From the NCBI GenBank assembly GCA_030426805.1, contig JAUHXU010000004.1, positions 358,792 through 422,791 on the forward strand: DNA of 64,000 nucleotides, written 5' to 3'. The notes below the pieces were generated by a model. The model did not search any database, was not told where the DNA came from, and worked only from the letters and a program-made list of their open reading frames with translations. Position numbers and translations under genes: made by a program. Positions 25,178-33,887 of the stretch are shown piece by piece. Source of the stretch: a bacterium. Lineage in GTDB: Bacteria > Planctomycetota > JAFGQW01. Positions within the stretch are counted from its first letter, which is position 1, and each line of letters opens with the position of its first letter.

Positions 25178-26203
25178 ATGCCGAAACGTCCACCGGCCGC
25201 CGACTGGACGAGCTGGCCCGATCAGCGGCTGCTCGACCTGCGTCTCTGCGATCTCGGCCTGAGCCTCGAGGACACGCTGGTCGGCCGGTGTATCGAACGC
25301 CTCGACCGCGAGATGGCCGAGCGCGGCTTCCGGTTCCGCCCGCACTACTGGATCGCCGAGGACTGGTTCACGCCCGACGGCGTGCCCGGCGTCGCGGTCC
25401 CGTTCTACCTGACCCACCCGCGACTGGCGCGCCTCGAGCGCAACCAGGTCATGGAGGTCGAGGGCGGCAACCGCACGTGGTGCATGCGGATCCTCCGGCA
25501 CGAACTCGGTCACGCGATCGACAATGCCTACCGCCTTCGCCGACGCCGCCGACGCCAGCAGCTCTTCGGCCTGTCGTCCGAGCCGTATCCCGATCACTAC
25601 ACACCGAAGCCGTACAGCCGCCGCTTCGTGCAGCACCTCGACGCGTGGTATGCGCAGAGCCATCCCGACGAGGACTTCGCGGAGACGTTCGCGGTCTGGT
25701 TCGGCACGCGCGGCTGGCGGCGGCGCTACGCCGGGTGGCCGGCGCTCGACAAGCTCCGCTACGTCGACGAGTTGATGGGGGAGATCGCGCCGCAGAAGCC
25801 GCTCGTCACGACGCGACGCACGGTCGACCCGGTGCAACGCCTTCGCAAGACGCTCCGCGAAGTCTACGCGGAGAAACGCGAGCGGTTCGGACTCGACTAC
25901 CCGAACTTCTACGACCGCGACCTGCTGCGCCTGTTCTCGAACGCGCCGCACGACGCCCGGCACCCGACCGCCGCGAGCTTCGTGCGCAAGCTGCGGCGCG
26001 GGCTACGCGCCGAGGTCGCGCGCTGGACCGGCGCGTCGCAATACACGATCGACCAGGTCCTCGCCGACATCACGGGCCGCTGCCAGGAGCTCGACCTGCG
26101 CGCGACCGGCACCGAGGACGAGATGGCCGCCGCGTTCACCGTGCTCGTGACGGTGCACACGATGAACTACCTGCACGGAGGCGGTCACCGACTGGCGCTA
26201 TGA
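25178..26203 (+). CDS. putative zinc-binding metallopeptidase (PF15887-like)
   Basis: 341 aa, no signal peptide, so cytosolic. The zincin motif HELGH is at residues 108-112 (RILRHELGHAID) and a downstream glutamate in the segment DEDFAETFAVWF is the likely third ligand. The sequence between (PDHYTPKPYSRRFVQHL) matches the family annotated as putative zinc-binding metallopeptidase. It overlaps the next gene, a Ddl-like ATP-grasp ligase, by ATGA, so the two are made together. A ligase plus peptidase pair suggests assembly and trimming of a peptide or peptide-like metabolite (inference). Confidence 0.75.
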   Translation: MPKRPPAADWTSWPDQRLLDLRLCDLGLSLEDTLVGRCIERLDREMAERGFRFRPHYWIAEDWFTPDGVPGVAVPFYLTHPRLARLERNQVMEVEGGNRTWCMRILRHELGHAIDNAYRLRRRRRRQQLFGLSSEPYPDHYTPKPYSRRFVQHLDAWYAQSHPDEDFAETFAVWFGTRGWRRRYAGWPALDKLRYVDELMGEIAPQKPLVTTRRTVDPVQRLRKTLREVYAEKRERFGLDYPNFYDRDLLRLFSNAPHDARHPTAASFVRKLRRGLRAEVARWTGASQYTIDQVLADITGRCQELDLRATGTEDEMAAAFTVLVTVHTMNYLHGGGHRLAL

Positions 26204-27219
26204 GACGTCGCCGAATCCTCGCGATCATGCACGCCGACCTCGTCCCGCCGGACGACATCGGCACGATCGATCCGACCGAGCAGGAGTGGCGCACCGAGTA
26301 CGACGTGCTGACGACGCTTCGCGAACTCGGCCACGACGTCCGGCCGCTCGGACTGCGCGACGAGTTGCGGGAGCTGCGCCTCGCCGTCAACGATTTCCGG
26401 CCGCACATCGCGTTCAACCTGCTGGAGGAGTTCGCCGGCGAGGCGGTGTTCGACCAGAACGTCGTCAGTTACCTCGAGCTGCTCGGCGTCCCGTACACCG
26501 GCTGCAACCCGCGCGGCCTGATTCTGACGCGCGACAAGGCGCTCGCGAAGAAGATCCTGACCTACCACCGGATTCCCGTCCCGGACTTCGCGGTGTTCCG
26601 GCGCGGGCGCCGCGTGCGGCGACCGAGGCGGCTCGTGTATCCGTTGATCGTCAAGTCGCTGATCGAGGAGGCGTCGCTCGGGATCGCGCAGGCGTCGGTC
26701 GTCCACGACGACGCGTCGCTCGCCGAGCGGGTCGCGTTCATCCACGACAGCATCGGCACCGACGCGATCGCCGAGTCGTTCATCGACGGCCGGGAGGTCT
26801 ACGTCGGAATCCTCGGCAACGAGCGGCTGCACTGCCTGCCGATCTGGGAGCTCGACTTCAGCAACATGCCCGACGAGTCGGTGAAGATCGCGACCGCGAA
26901 GGTGAAGTGGGACGCGGCCTACCAGAAGCGCCACGGCATTCAGTCGGCGGCCGCGAAGGGGTTCGACGCGGCGACGACGACCCGGATCCTCCGGCGGTGC
27001 AAACGCGCCTACCGCGCGCTCGCGCTCAACGGATACGGGCGGCTCGACCTGCGCGTCGGCGGCGACGGACGGGTCTACGTGATCGAGGCGAACCCGAATC
27101 CGCAGATCGCCTACGGCGAGGATTTCGCGGAGTCCGCGGACCACGCGGGCATCGCCTACCCGCAGCTGATCCAGCGCATCGTCAATCTCGGCCTCCGCTG
27201 GCGTCCGACCGGCCGCTGA
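26200..27219 (+). CDS. D-Ala-D-Ala ligase-like ATP-grasp enzyme
   Basis: 339 aa. ATP-grasp fold: N-terminal domain ending LGVPYTGCNPRGLILTRDK, the ATP lysine in YPLIVKSLIEEASLGIAQ, the adenine-side AESFIDGREVYVG, and the metal site IEANPNPQ. These match D-alanine-D-alanine ligases, but NGYGRLDLR and the lack of a serine in the usual Ddl loop suggest another substrate. A cell-wall ddl would normally lie with mur or fts genes; here it is translationally coupled to a metallopeptidase. The product is likely a C-N bond between two amino acids or an amino acid and a peptide. Confidence 0.8.
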   Translation: MRRRRILAIMHADLVPPDDIGTIDPTEQEWRTEYDVLTTLRELGHDVRPLGLRDELRELRLAVNDFRPHIAFNLLEEFAGEAVFDQNVVSYLELLGVPYTGCNPRGLILTRDKALAKKILTYHRIPVPDFAVFRRGRRVRRPRRLVYPLIVKSLIEEASLGIAQASVVHDDASLAERVAFIHDSIGTDAIAESFIDGREVYVGILGNERLHCLPIWELDFSNMPDESVKIATAKVKWDAAYQKRHGIQSAAAKGFDAATTTRILRRCKRAYRALALNGYGRLDLRVGGDGRVYVIEANPNPQIAYGEDFAESADHAGIAYPQLIQRIVNLGLRWRPTGR

Positions 27220-27320
27220 ACGTCGGTCGAAAAGAACAAACACCGCACACCGCTCCCCAGTATTGACGGGACCGCGGGACGGCGCCTGCCGGGCCGCGGC
27301 AATCCGGGGCGGAGTACGTG

Positions 27321-27830
27321 ATGATCGAGGACGAGTTCGAGCCGGGCCCGAACCACACCCGGCTCGACCCACTCGCCGGACGTTGGCGCGTGTCGGGCCG
27401 GGTCCTCGCGGACCCCGACGGCTCGCTCGCCGACGATGCGGCCCCGCTGGTCGCGATGTGCGATACGACCTGGATCCTCGGGGGTCGCTTCCTCGAGAGT
27501 CGATACGTCGGCGCATGCCTCGACGAACCGTTCGAGGGCCTCGGATTGACCGGCTTCGACGAACACCGACGGCGCTACGTGTCCACCTGGGTCTCGAGCA
27601 CCGACACCGAGCTGGCCGTGCACGACGGGGAGTGGGACGACGCGCGCGCCGCCCTCGTGATGACGGGGCTGATGCACGATCCCCGCGGCGGCGGGCGTGT
27701 GCGCACGACCGAGGTCACGCGGATCCTCGGCAACCGCGAGCAGCGCTTCGAGAAACGGCTGCACACGCGGGAGGGCGAAGAGATCGTCATCGCCGAACTC
27801 TTGTTCGAGCGCGCGGCCGACGCGAACTGA
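27321..27830 (+). CDS. DUF1579 family protein
   Basis: 169 aa, no signal peptide. N-terminal L-D-P-L-A-G-R-W, then TWILGGRFLESRYVG and GLGLTGFDEHRRRYVSTWV match DUF1579, a small lipocalin-like beta barrel of unknown function common in planctomycetes and proteobacteria. ATG at 27321 was chosen over GTG 27318 because GGAG (27311-27314) is then 6 nt away. A stand-alone gene; 53 bp separate it from the next start, which has its own promoter. Confidence 0.78.
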   Translation: MIEDEFEPGPNHTRLDPLAGRWRVSGRVLADPDGSLADDAAPLVAMCDTTWILGGRFLESRYVGACLDEPFEGLGLTGFDEHRRRYVSTWVSSTDTELAVHDGEWDDARAALVMTGLMHDPRGGGRVRTTEVTRILGNREQRFEKRLHTREGEEIVIAELLFERAADAN

Positions 27831-27846
27831 CGACACCGCGTCGCGC

Positions 27847-27875
27847 TTGCGCCGCGACGGTCGGTTCCTTACCAT
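27847..27875 (+). promoter_or_regulatory. promoter with -10 eight nt before ATG (leaderless)
   Basis: TTGCGC (27847-27852), exactly 17 bp, TACCAT (27870-27875), then 8 nt to the ATG at 27884. No ribosome site fits between. Confidence 0.55.
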
Positions 27876-27883
27876 CCGGCGTC

Positions 27884-30661
27884 ATGGCCGACGTCGATCG
27901 CACACACTGGCGGAGGACGCTCCGCTGGACCGCCGTCCTGCTCGTCCTCGCACCGCTTGCGCCGGGGCAGTCCGCGAAGACGCCGTGGCGGGTCGAGGAC
28001 GTCGTCCGTCGCGAGCGCTTCACCGACGTGCGACTCGAAGCCGACGGGTCACACGCGCTGTGGATCAAGCACGCCGCGAACGACGAGAAGGACACGCACG
28101 TCGCGACGCTCGTGATCGCCGACCTCGCGACCGGCGAGTCGCGACCATTGACCGGCGGCACGGAAGGCGTGACGACCCCGCGCTTCTCGCCGGGCGGGCG
28201 ATGGATCGGCTTCCTCAGCAGCCGGGCACTTCCCGCCGGCACGAAGAAGCTCGACGACGCGGAAAAGGGCGCTCAGCTGTGGCTGCTCGATCGGCGGGGC
28301 GGCGAGGCGACACTCGCGGCGCGGGTCCCGTTCGGCGTGGACGGGTTCGCATTCGTCGACGACCGCACCGTCTACCTCGTCACGCGCGATGCCGCGAGTG
28401 CCGCCGAACGCGCGGCACGTACGCGCAAGGACGGCAGCCTCGTCGTCGAGGATACCGACCGTTGGCGCGACGCCGCGCGGCGCCTCTTCCGGCTCGATCT
28501 CGACACGAAGGCGCTCACGCGTTTGACGACGAACGACGACCACATTACCGCGTTCGCGGTCGCGCCGGGCGGCAAGCGCGTCATTGCGCTGCACGACCAG
28601 AGCCCGTCGCACGAGGCCGAGGGCAACGCGCCACCACGCACGTTCTTGCACGATCTGGCCACCAAGTCGCACCGCGAACTCTACGCCGGCGTGAAGTCGC
28701 AGCCGGTGCGCTTCGTCTGGCGACCGGACGGCGCGGGCTTCTACGCGCTACGGCCGCAGCCGACCGTCGACGGCGAGAACTGGGCCGCGCTGGTCGTGGT
28801 CGACGCGGTCGCCGCAGACGGCTCGACGACGACACCGATCGCGATCGATTGGCCGCACGGCCTTCTCGACGCGTCGTCGTTCTCGCCGACGCGCGACGGC
28901 TTCGTCACCGGGCTCGCGCGAGGCGCCCGGCCGGCGTTCGCACGCTACACCGCCGGCCCCAGCGGGTGGACGCGGGCACTCGTCGAGCCGATCGACGGAC
29001 GCAACGTGTTCGCGCTGCACGTCGCGCGCGCCAGCGACCGGATCGTCGTGTTCAGCGGCACCGCGTCGATCCCGGACCACGTCGAGGCGGGGCGGCTCGA
29101 GGGCGCGTCGATCGTCGCGCGCCGCGCGCTCGCGCGACCGAGCGGCGGCTACGCGACGAAGCGGATCGCGCGAACCGAAGTCGTCCGCTGGGCGGGCGCG
29201 AACGACGAGACCGTCGAGGGCATTCTCTACTACCCCCACGACTGGCCGTCCGACGAGGCGACGCCGCCGGCACCGCGGCCGCTCGTACTCGTGACGCACG
29301 GCGGACCGTTCGCCGCGTCCTACGACCGCTTCACCGAGCGTTGGTCGAACACCCCGAACCTCTACGCCCAGCGCGGCGCCTTCGTGCTGAAGGTGAACTA
29401 CCACGGCAGTTCGGACTACGGGCTCGCGTTCGCCGAGTCGATCAAGGGGCGCTACTACGAACTCGAAGTCGTCGACATGCTGCGCGGCATCCGGACGCTC
29501 GTCGACGCCGGCCGCGTCGACCCGGCGCGGATCGGACTCGTCGGCTGGTCCAACGGGGCGATCCTCAGCATCGCCGCGATCACCCACGGCAACGACTACG
29601 TGCCGGACCACGGCTTCACGTTCCGCGCGTGCGCGCCGGGCGCCGGCGACGTGAACTGGACGAGCGACTACGGCAACTGTCGCTTCGGCGCGTCGTTCGA
29701 CGAGTATTACATCGGCGGCGCGCCATGGCAGGCGGTCGACCGTTACATCCGCAAGTCGCCGCTGTTCCGCGCACCCGACGTCACCGTGCCGACCATCATC
29801 TTCTTCGGCACGAAGGACTCCGCGGTGCCGACCGAGCAGGGGTGGCAGTGGTATCGCGCGCTGCACCGAATCGGCAACGCGCCGGTGCGCTTCGTGCTGT
29901 TTCCCGACGAACCGCACGGGCTGAAGAAGCTGTCGCACCAACGGCGCAAGCTCACCGAGGAACTCGCGTGGCTCGATCGGCACTTGTTCGACGCGCCGCC
30001 CGCGGCGGATCCGTGCCCGCCGGGCTCGCCGCTCGACGTCGCCGAACGTACGGCCTCGTTCGCGCGCGACGGCGCCGCGTTCGGCGTACGCGACGCCGGG
30101 AGACTCGTGCCGGAGACGGTGGTGATCGGCGGAAAGAGGATCGGCCGCTTCGAGGTGACGCGCGCACAGTGGCGCGCGTTCCGCCCGGACTACGACGTGC
30201 CGCCGGGCACCGAGAATTACCCGGCGCACGGCGTCAGCGCGAAGGAAGCGCAGGCCTACGTCACCTGGCTCAACGCCGGCGACGCGACGATGCCATGGCG
30301 CCTACCCGACGAAGGCGATCGGAAGGCACTCGAATCGGCGAAGGGCGCAACGCGAGAGAACACGCTCGCGTTGTGGGTGGGACACGCCCCGCGACCGTCC
30401 GAGGCGTCGACGCTCGCCGCCCGGGTTGCCTCCCTCGGGTGGCGACGCGCGCTGCGCCCCGTCGGCACCGGCGGGCCGAGCGTCGCGCACCGCGGCCGCG
30501 AGCGCATCCTCGTGTTCGACGTCGGTGGCAACGTCGCCGAGTGGACGAGCACCCCGAGCGGGCTCGCGCCGCGCGGGGGCTGCGCGGTGCGTGCGGGCGA
30601 CGCGCGGGGCGAATCACCGCCGCCGCCGGCGTTCATCGGCCTTCGGGTCGCCCGGCATTGA
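27884..30661 (+). CDS. exported prolyl oligopeptidase (S9) fused to an FGE/SUMF domain
   Basis: 925 aa with an N-terminal signal peptide (WTAVLLVLAPLAPGQ). Residues about 35-440 are a propeller with TolB-like blades; about 450-715 is an alpha/beta hydrolase with the triad Ser556 (GWSNG), Asp645 (GTKDS) and His678 (EPHGL), as in S9 dipeptidyl or acylaminoacyl peptidases. After a proline/Asp linker, residues about 735-925 match a formylglycine-generating-enzyme-type domain: IGRFEVTRAQWRAF, WRLPDEGDR, DVGGNVAEWT, RGGC and FIGLRV. Joining S9 to a SUMF domain is uncommon; here the latter is probably a non-catalytic binding domain. Its promoter predicts a leaderless mRNA. Confidence 0.85.
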   Translation: MADVDRTHWRRTLRWTAVLLVLAPLAPGQSAKTPWRVEDVVRRERFTDVRLEADGSHALWIKHAANDEKDTHVATLVIADLATGESRPLTGGTEGVTTPRFSPGGRWIGFLSSRALPAGTKKLDDAEKGAQLWLLDRRGGEATLAARVPFGVDGFAFVDDRTVYLVTRDAASAAERAARTRKDGSLVVEDTDRWRDAARRLFRLDLDTKALTRLTTNDDHITAFAVAPGGKRVIALHDQSPSHEAEGNAPPRTFLHDLATKSHRELYAGVKSQPVRFVWRPDGAGFYALRPQPTVDGENWAALVVVDAVAADGSTTTPIAIDWPHGLLDASSFSPTRDGFVTGLARGARPAFARYTAGPSGWTRALVEPIDGRNVFALHVARASDRIVVFSGTASIPDHVEAGRLEGASIVARRALARPSGGYATKRIARTEVVRWAGANDETVEGILYYPHDWPSDEATPPAPRPLVLVTHGGPFAASYDRFTERWSNTPNLYAQRGAFVLKVNYHGSSDYGLAFAESIKGRYYELEVVDMLRGIRTLVDAGRVDPARIGLVGWSNGAILSIAAITHGNDYVPDHGFTFRACAPGAGDVNWTSDYGNCRFGASFDEYYIGGAPWQAVDRYIRKSPLFRAPDVTVPTIIFFGTKDSAVPTEQGWQWYRALHRIGNAPVRFVLFPDEPHGLKKLSHQRRKLTEELAWLDRHLFDAPPAADPCPPGSPLDVAERTASFARDGAAFGVRDAGRLVPETVVIGGKRIGRFEVTRAQWRAFRPDYDVPPGTENYPAHGVSAKEAQAYVTWLNAGDATMPWRLPDEGDRKALESAKGATRENTLALWVGHAPRPSEASTLAARVASLGWRRALRPVGTGGPSVAHRGRERILVFDVGGNVAEWTSTPSGLAPRGGCAVRAGDARGESPPPPAFIGLRVARH

Positions 30662-30717
30662 CGATCGTGTTCCGGGAGGCGACGATCGTCGCGGGCCCTG
30701 TCGAGATTGGAGTCGTC

Positions 30718-31716
30718 ATGCGTGCTGCGTTCGCTTGCTGCGTCGTCGCTCTCACCGCAACGGTCACGATCGCCCAGCCGGTCGAGATCCCCGGTCCGCC
30801 GCCGTCCACGGGGTGCAACCTGATCCCGTGGAGCCCGCAGTGGTCGACCGCGAACGGGGAGTACCGTTACCAGCTCGTCGTGCCGAGCTCGCTGCTCGGC
30901 TCGCAGTCGATCGCCATCGACGAAGTCGCGTTCCGCACGTGCGCGCCGACGCTGTCGACGTTCACGTCGCCGATGCTCGAGATCCGGATGAGTCACACGA
31001 CACTCGCGCCGCCAAGCCCGACGTTCGCGCTGAACCTGCCGAATCCGCAGGTCGTCTACCCGGCAGGGCCGATCACCTACGTCCGAACGGCCGGCCAGTG
31101 GAGCCCGATCCGCCTACCGATCCCGTTCGTCTACGACGGGTCCAGCTCACTCACCGTCGAAATTCGCTATTCGAATGGCACGAGCACGAGCCCGTCGAAC
31201 AGCACCGACATTCAGACGAGCCAACAGTCGTTCAACTACTACCGAGTGATCGCCTGGGGCCCGGGCGCCTACAACGCCACCGCTGCGTCCGGCACGGCAG
31301 CGGTCGACTTCCGGGGGCTCTACATGCGCCTCGACGAGGTCGGTGGCGCGGGGCTGCTCGGCAGCGGCACTGGCAAGATCGGATCCACGGTCGCGCTCGA
31401 CCTGCGCGGACCCGCCGACATCGGGTTCCCGTACCAGGCTGCAACGTCACTAGGCCAGGGCCCCACGATCGTCGGGAGCAGATCGATCTCGCTGACGGTC
31501 GACCCGTTGTTCATCGTATCTGTGCGCGGCGTGCTGCCTACCGTATTCGTCAACTACGCCGGGACGATCGGCGCGTCCGGTCGTGCCAGCGCGGGGATCG
31601 TGATCCCGCCGTTCCCCGCGTTGGTCGGCATCCAACTCCACAGCGCGTTCATCACGCTCGGGGGCGCCGGGGTCCGGCATGCGAGCAACACGTGGAGCTT
31701 CCAGATTCAACCATGA
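30718..31716 (+). CDS. secreted protein, tandem copy 1 of 3
   Basis: 332 aa. Signal peptide MRAAFACCVVALTATVTIAQ; GGAG 5 nt before the ATG. The N-terminal half (residues about 20-205) is beta-rich with the conserved core GQWSPIRLPIPFVYDGSSS; the C-terminal half (about 215-332) is the module shared with the protein at 21761-22987, ending in NTWSFQIQP. No catalytic motif seen. It heads a row of three paralogues with 38 and 14 bp between them, so they are probably cotranscribed. Family unknown to me; architecture fits planctomycete secreted surface proteins. Confidence 0.65.
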   Translation: MRAAFACCVVALTATVTIAQPVEIPGPPPSTGCNLIPWSPQWSTANGEYRYQLVVPSSLLGSQSIAIDEVAFRTCAPTLSTFTSPMLEIRMSHTTLAPPSPTFALNLPNPQVVYPAGPITYVRTAGQWSPIRLPIPFVYDGSSSLTVEIRYSNGTSTSPSNSTDIQTSQQSFNYYRVIAWGPGAYNATAASGTAAVDFRGLYMRLDEVGGAGLLGSGTGKIGSTVALDLRGPADIGFPYQAATSLGQGPTIVGSRSISLTVDPLFIVSVRGVLPTVFVNYAGTIGASGRASAGIVIPPFPALVGIQLHSAFITLGGAGVRHASNTWSFQIQP

Positions 31717-31754
31717 GATTCGGCCATAGGATCAGCCATAAGATTGGGGTCGCC

Positions 31755-32750
31755 ATGCATACCGCATTCGCTTGCTGCGTCGTGTTCTTCGCCGCGTCGG
31801 TCACGATCGCCCAGCCGCTCGAGATTCCCGGCCAGTCGCCGGCGTCGGGCTGCAGTCGGCTCCCGTGGAGCCCCCAATGGACGAATACGAACGGGGAGCT
31901 CCGCTATCAGCTCGTCGCGCCGAACTCGCTGCTCGGATCGCAGTCGTTCGTCATCGATGAAGTCGCGTTTCGCACGTGCGGGCCGTACTTCTCGACGTTC
32001 ACGTCGCCGATGTGCGAGATCCGGATGAGCCACACGACAACCGTGCCGCCAAGCCCGATGTTCGCGTTGAACCTGCCGAATCCGCAAGTCGTCTACCCGG
32101 CGGGGCCGATCGAATACGTCCGCACCGCTGGCCAGTGGAGCCCGATCCGCCTTCCGATTCCGTTCGTCTACGACGGGTCGAGTTCGCTCACCGTTGAAAT
32201 CCGCTACACCAACGGCACGAGTACGCACCCAACCAGCAGCACCGACATCGAGACGAGCCAGCAGTCGTTCAACTACTATCGGGTGATCGCCTCGGGCGTC
32301 GGCGCCTACAACGCGACGTCGTCCAACGCGTCGTTGATCGACCCCCGAGGCTTGTATATGCGACTCGACTCCGTCGGCGGTGCGGGGCTTGTCGGCAGAG
32401 GCACCGGCAAGATCGGCTCGACAGTCGCGCTCGAGCTGCGCGCGCCAACCGGTGTCGGATTGCGGTATCAGGCCGCGACCTCGCTCAGCAAGGGCCCGCC
32501 GCTGGTCGGGAGGAGATCGATCTTCTTGGCGGTCGATCCGCTCTTCATCGCGTCGGTCCGCGGCGTCCTGCCGACGGTCTTCGTCAACTACACCAGCACG
32601 ATTCCCGCAGCCGGCCGAGCCAGCGCCGCGATCGTGATCCCGCCGTTCCCGGCGCTCGTCGGCAGCGAGCTCCACAGCGCGTTCATCACATTCGGCGCCG
32701 CCGGAATCCGGAACGCGAGCAACACGTGGAGCTTTCAGATTCAACCGTGA
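31755..32750 (+). CDS. secreted protein, tandem copy 2 of 3
   Basis: 331 aa, same architecture as the neighbours: signal peptide MHTAFACCVVFFAASVTIAQ, N-terminal beta domain, shared C-terminal module. The ATG at 31755 aligns with the starts of the other copies; an in-frame ATG at 31713 that overlaps the previous stop would add 14 residues before the signal peptide. Cys-rich near the N-terminus (SGCSRLPWS, FRTCGPYF, SPMCEIR), with one Cys more than copy 1. Function unknown. Confidence 0.65.
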   Translation: MHTAFACCVVFFAASVTIAQPLEIPGQSPASGCSRLPWSPQWTNTNGELRYQLVAPNSLLGSQSFVIDEVAFRTCGPYFSTFTSPMCEIRMSHTTTVPPSPMFALNLPNPQVVYPAGPIEYVRTAGQWSPIRLPIPFVYDGSSSLTVEIRYTNGTSTHPTSSTDIETSQQSFNYYRVIASGVGAYNATSSNASLIDPRGLYMRLDSVGGAGLVGRGTGKIGSTVALELRAPTGVGLRYQAATSLSKGPPLVGRRSIFLAVDPLFIASVRGVLPTVFVNYTSTIPAAGRASAAIVIPPFPALVGSELHSAFITFGAAGIRNASNTWSFQIQP

Positions 32751-32764
32751 GGACCGGACTCGCC

Positions 32765-33763
32765 ATGCGCACCGCGTTCGCTTGCAGCGTCGTGATCCTG
32801 GCCGCCACGGTCGCGGTCACGCAACCGCTCGAGATCCCCGGGCCGCCGCCGTCGACGAACGGCAACCTGATTCCGTGGAGCCCGCAATGGACCGCGGCGA
32901 GCGGGGAGTACCGCTATCAACTCGTCGTGCCGAGTTCGCTGCTCGGCTCCCGGTCGATGGTCATCGACGAGGTCGCGTTCCGCACGTCCACGCCGGCGCT
33001 GTCGACGTTCACGTCCCCGATGTTCGAGATCCGGATGAGCCACACGACGCAGGTGCCGCCGAGCCCGACGTTCGCGCTGAACCTGCCGAACCCGAGGGTC
33101 GCCTACCCGGCCGGGCCGATCACCTACGTGCGCACCGCCGGCCAGTGGAGTCCGATCCGCTTGCCGATCCCGTTCGTCTACGACGGTTCGAGTTCACTCA
33201 CGGTCGAGATCCGCTACGCCAACGGGACGAGTACGGACCCGACGGGAAGCCGTGACGTCGATACGAACCAAGCGTCGTTCAACTACTACCGTGTCATGGC
33301 CTGGGGCCGCGGCGCCTACAACGCCGCCGCGGCGATGCATGCGGCAGCGATCGACTTTCGCGGCATCTACATGCGGCTCGACGGCGTTCGCAGCCTCGGG
33401 CTGCTCGGAAGCGGCACGGGCAAGATCGGCTCGACGATCGCCCTCGCCCTGCGTGCGAGCAACGACGTCGGATTCGGCTACCAGGTCGTGTCCTCGCTCG
33501 GCACGGGCCCGACCCCGATCGGAGGGAGGTCGATCGCCCTGACGGTCGATCCGCTGTTCGTCGCATCGGTCCAGGGCGTATTCCCGACGGTCTTCGTCAA
33601 CTACGTCGGCACGATCACCGCCCCGGGGCGCGCCAGCGCCGGGATCGTGCTCCCGCCGTTCCCCGCGCTCGTCGGCATTCAACTCCACAGCGCGTTCGTC
33701 ACGTTCGGCGCCGGCGGCATCCGCAGCGTCAGCAACACCTGGAGCTTCGGGATTCAGGCGTAG
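32765..33763 (+). CDS. secreted protein, tandem copy 3 of 3
   Basis: 332 aa. Signal peptide MRTAFACSVVILAATVAVTQ. It keeps the central core seen in copies 1 and 2 but has lost the early Cys residues (STNGNLIPWS, FRTSTPAL), so any disulphide there is not conserved. The C-terminal module ends NTWSFGIQA. The start at 32765 aligns with its paralogues. The next gene has its own promoter, so the triplet is a separate unit. Confidence 0.65.
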   Translation: MRTAFACSVVILAATVAVTQPLEIPGPPPSTNGNLIPWSPQWTAASGEYRYQLVVPSSLLGSRSMVIDEVAFRTSTPALSTFTSPMFEIRMSHTTQVPPSPTFALNLPNPRVAYPAGPITYVRTAGQWSPIRLPIPFVYDGSSSLTVEIRYANGTSTDPTGSRDVDTNQASFNYYRVMAWGRGAYNAAAAMHAAAIDFRGIYMRLDGVRSLGLLGSGTGKIGSTIALALRASNDVGFGYQVVSSLGTGPTPIGGRSIALTVDPLFVASVQGVFPTVFVNYVGTITAPGRASAGIVLPPFPALVGIQLHSAFVTFGAGGIRSVSNTWSFGIQA

Positions 33764-33787
33764 CGGACCGGCGGGATCGGGAGGCGT

Positions 33788-33817
33788 TTGGGCTGCGGGG
33801 GCCGGTGCGCGTATAAT
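33788..33817 (+). promoter_or_regulatory. sigma70 promoter for the large propeller gene
   Basis: TTGGGC (33788-33793), 18 bp, perfect TATAAT (33812-33817). The start near 33825 gives a leader of about 63 nt to the ATG at 33888, which has GGAGG at 5 nt. Confidence 0.6.
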
Positions 33818-33887
33818 CGGTCCTCTTGCGCGGGTGGCCGATCGCTTCGAGCGGTGACCCGGCGCGTCCGAGAGACTGGAGGTTCCG

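Noticed and set aside
31713..31754. Earlier ATG of tandem copy 2 overlapping the previous stop
   Set aside because: Alignment with copies 1 and 3 puts the signal peptide start at 31755; the extra 14 residues have no counterpart.
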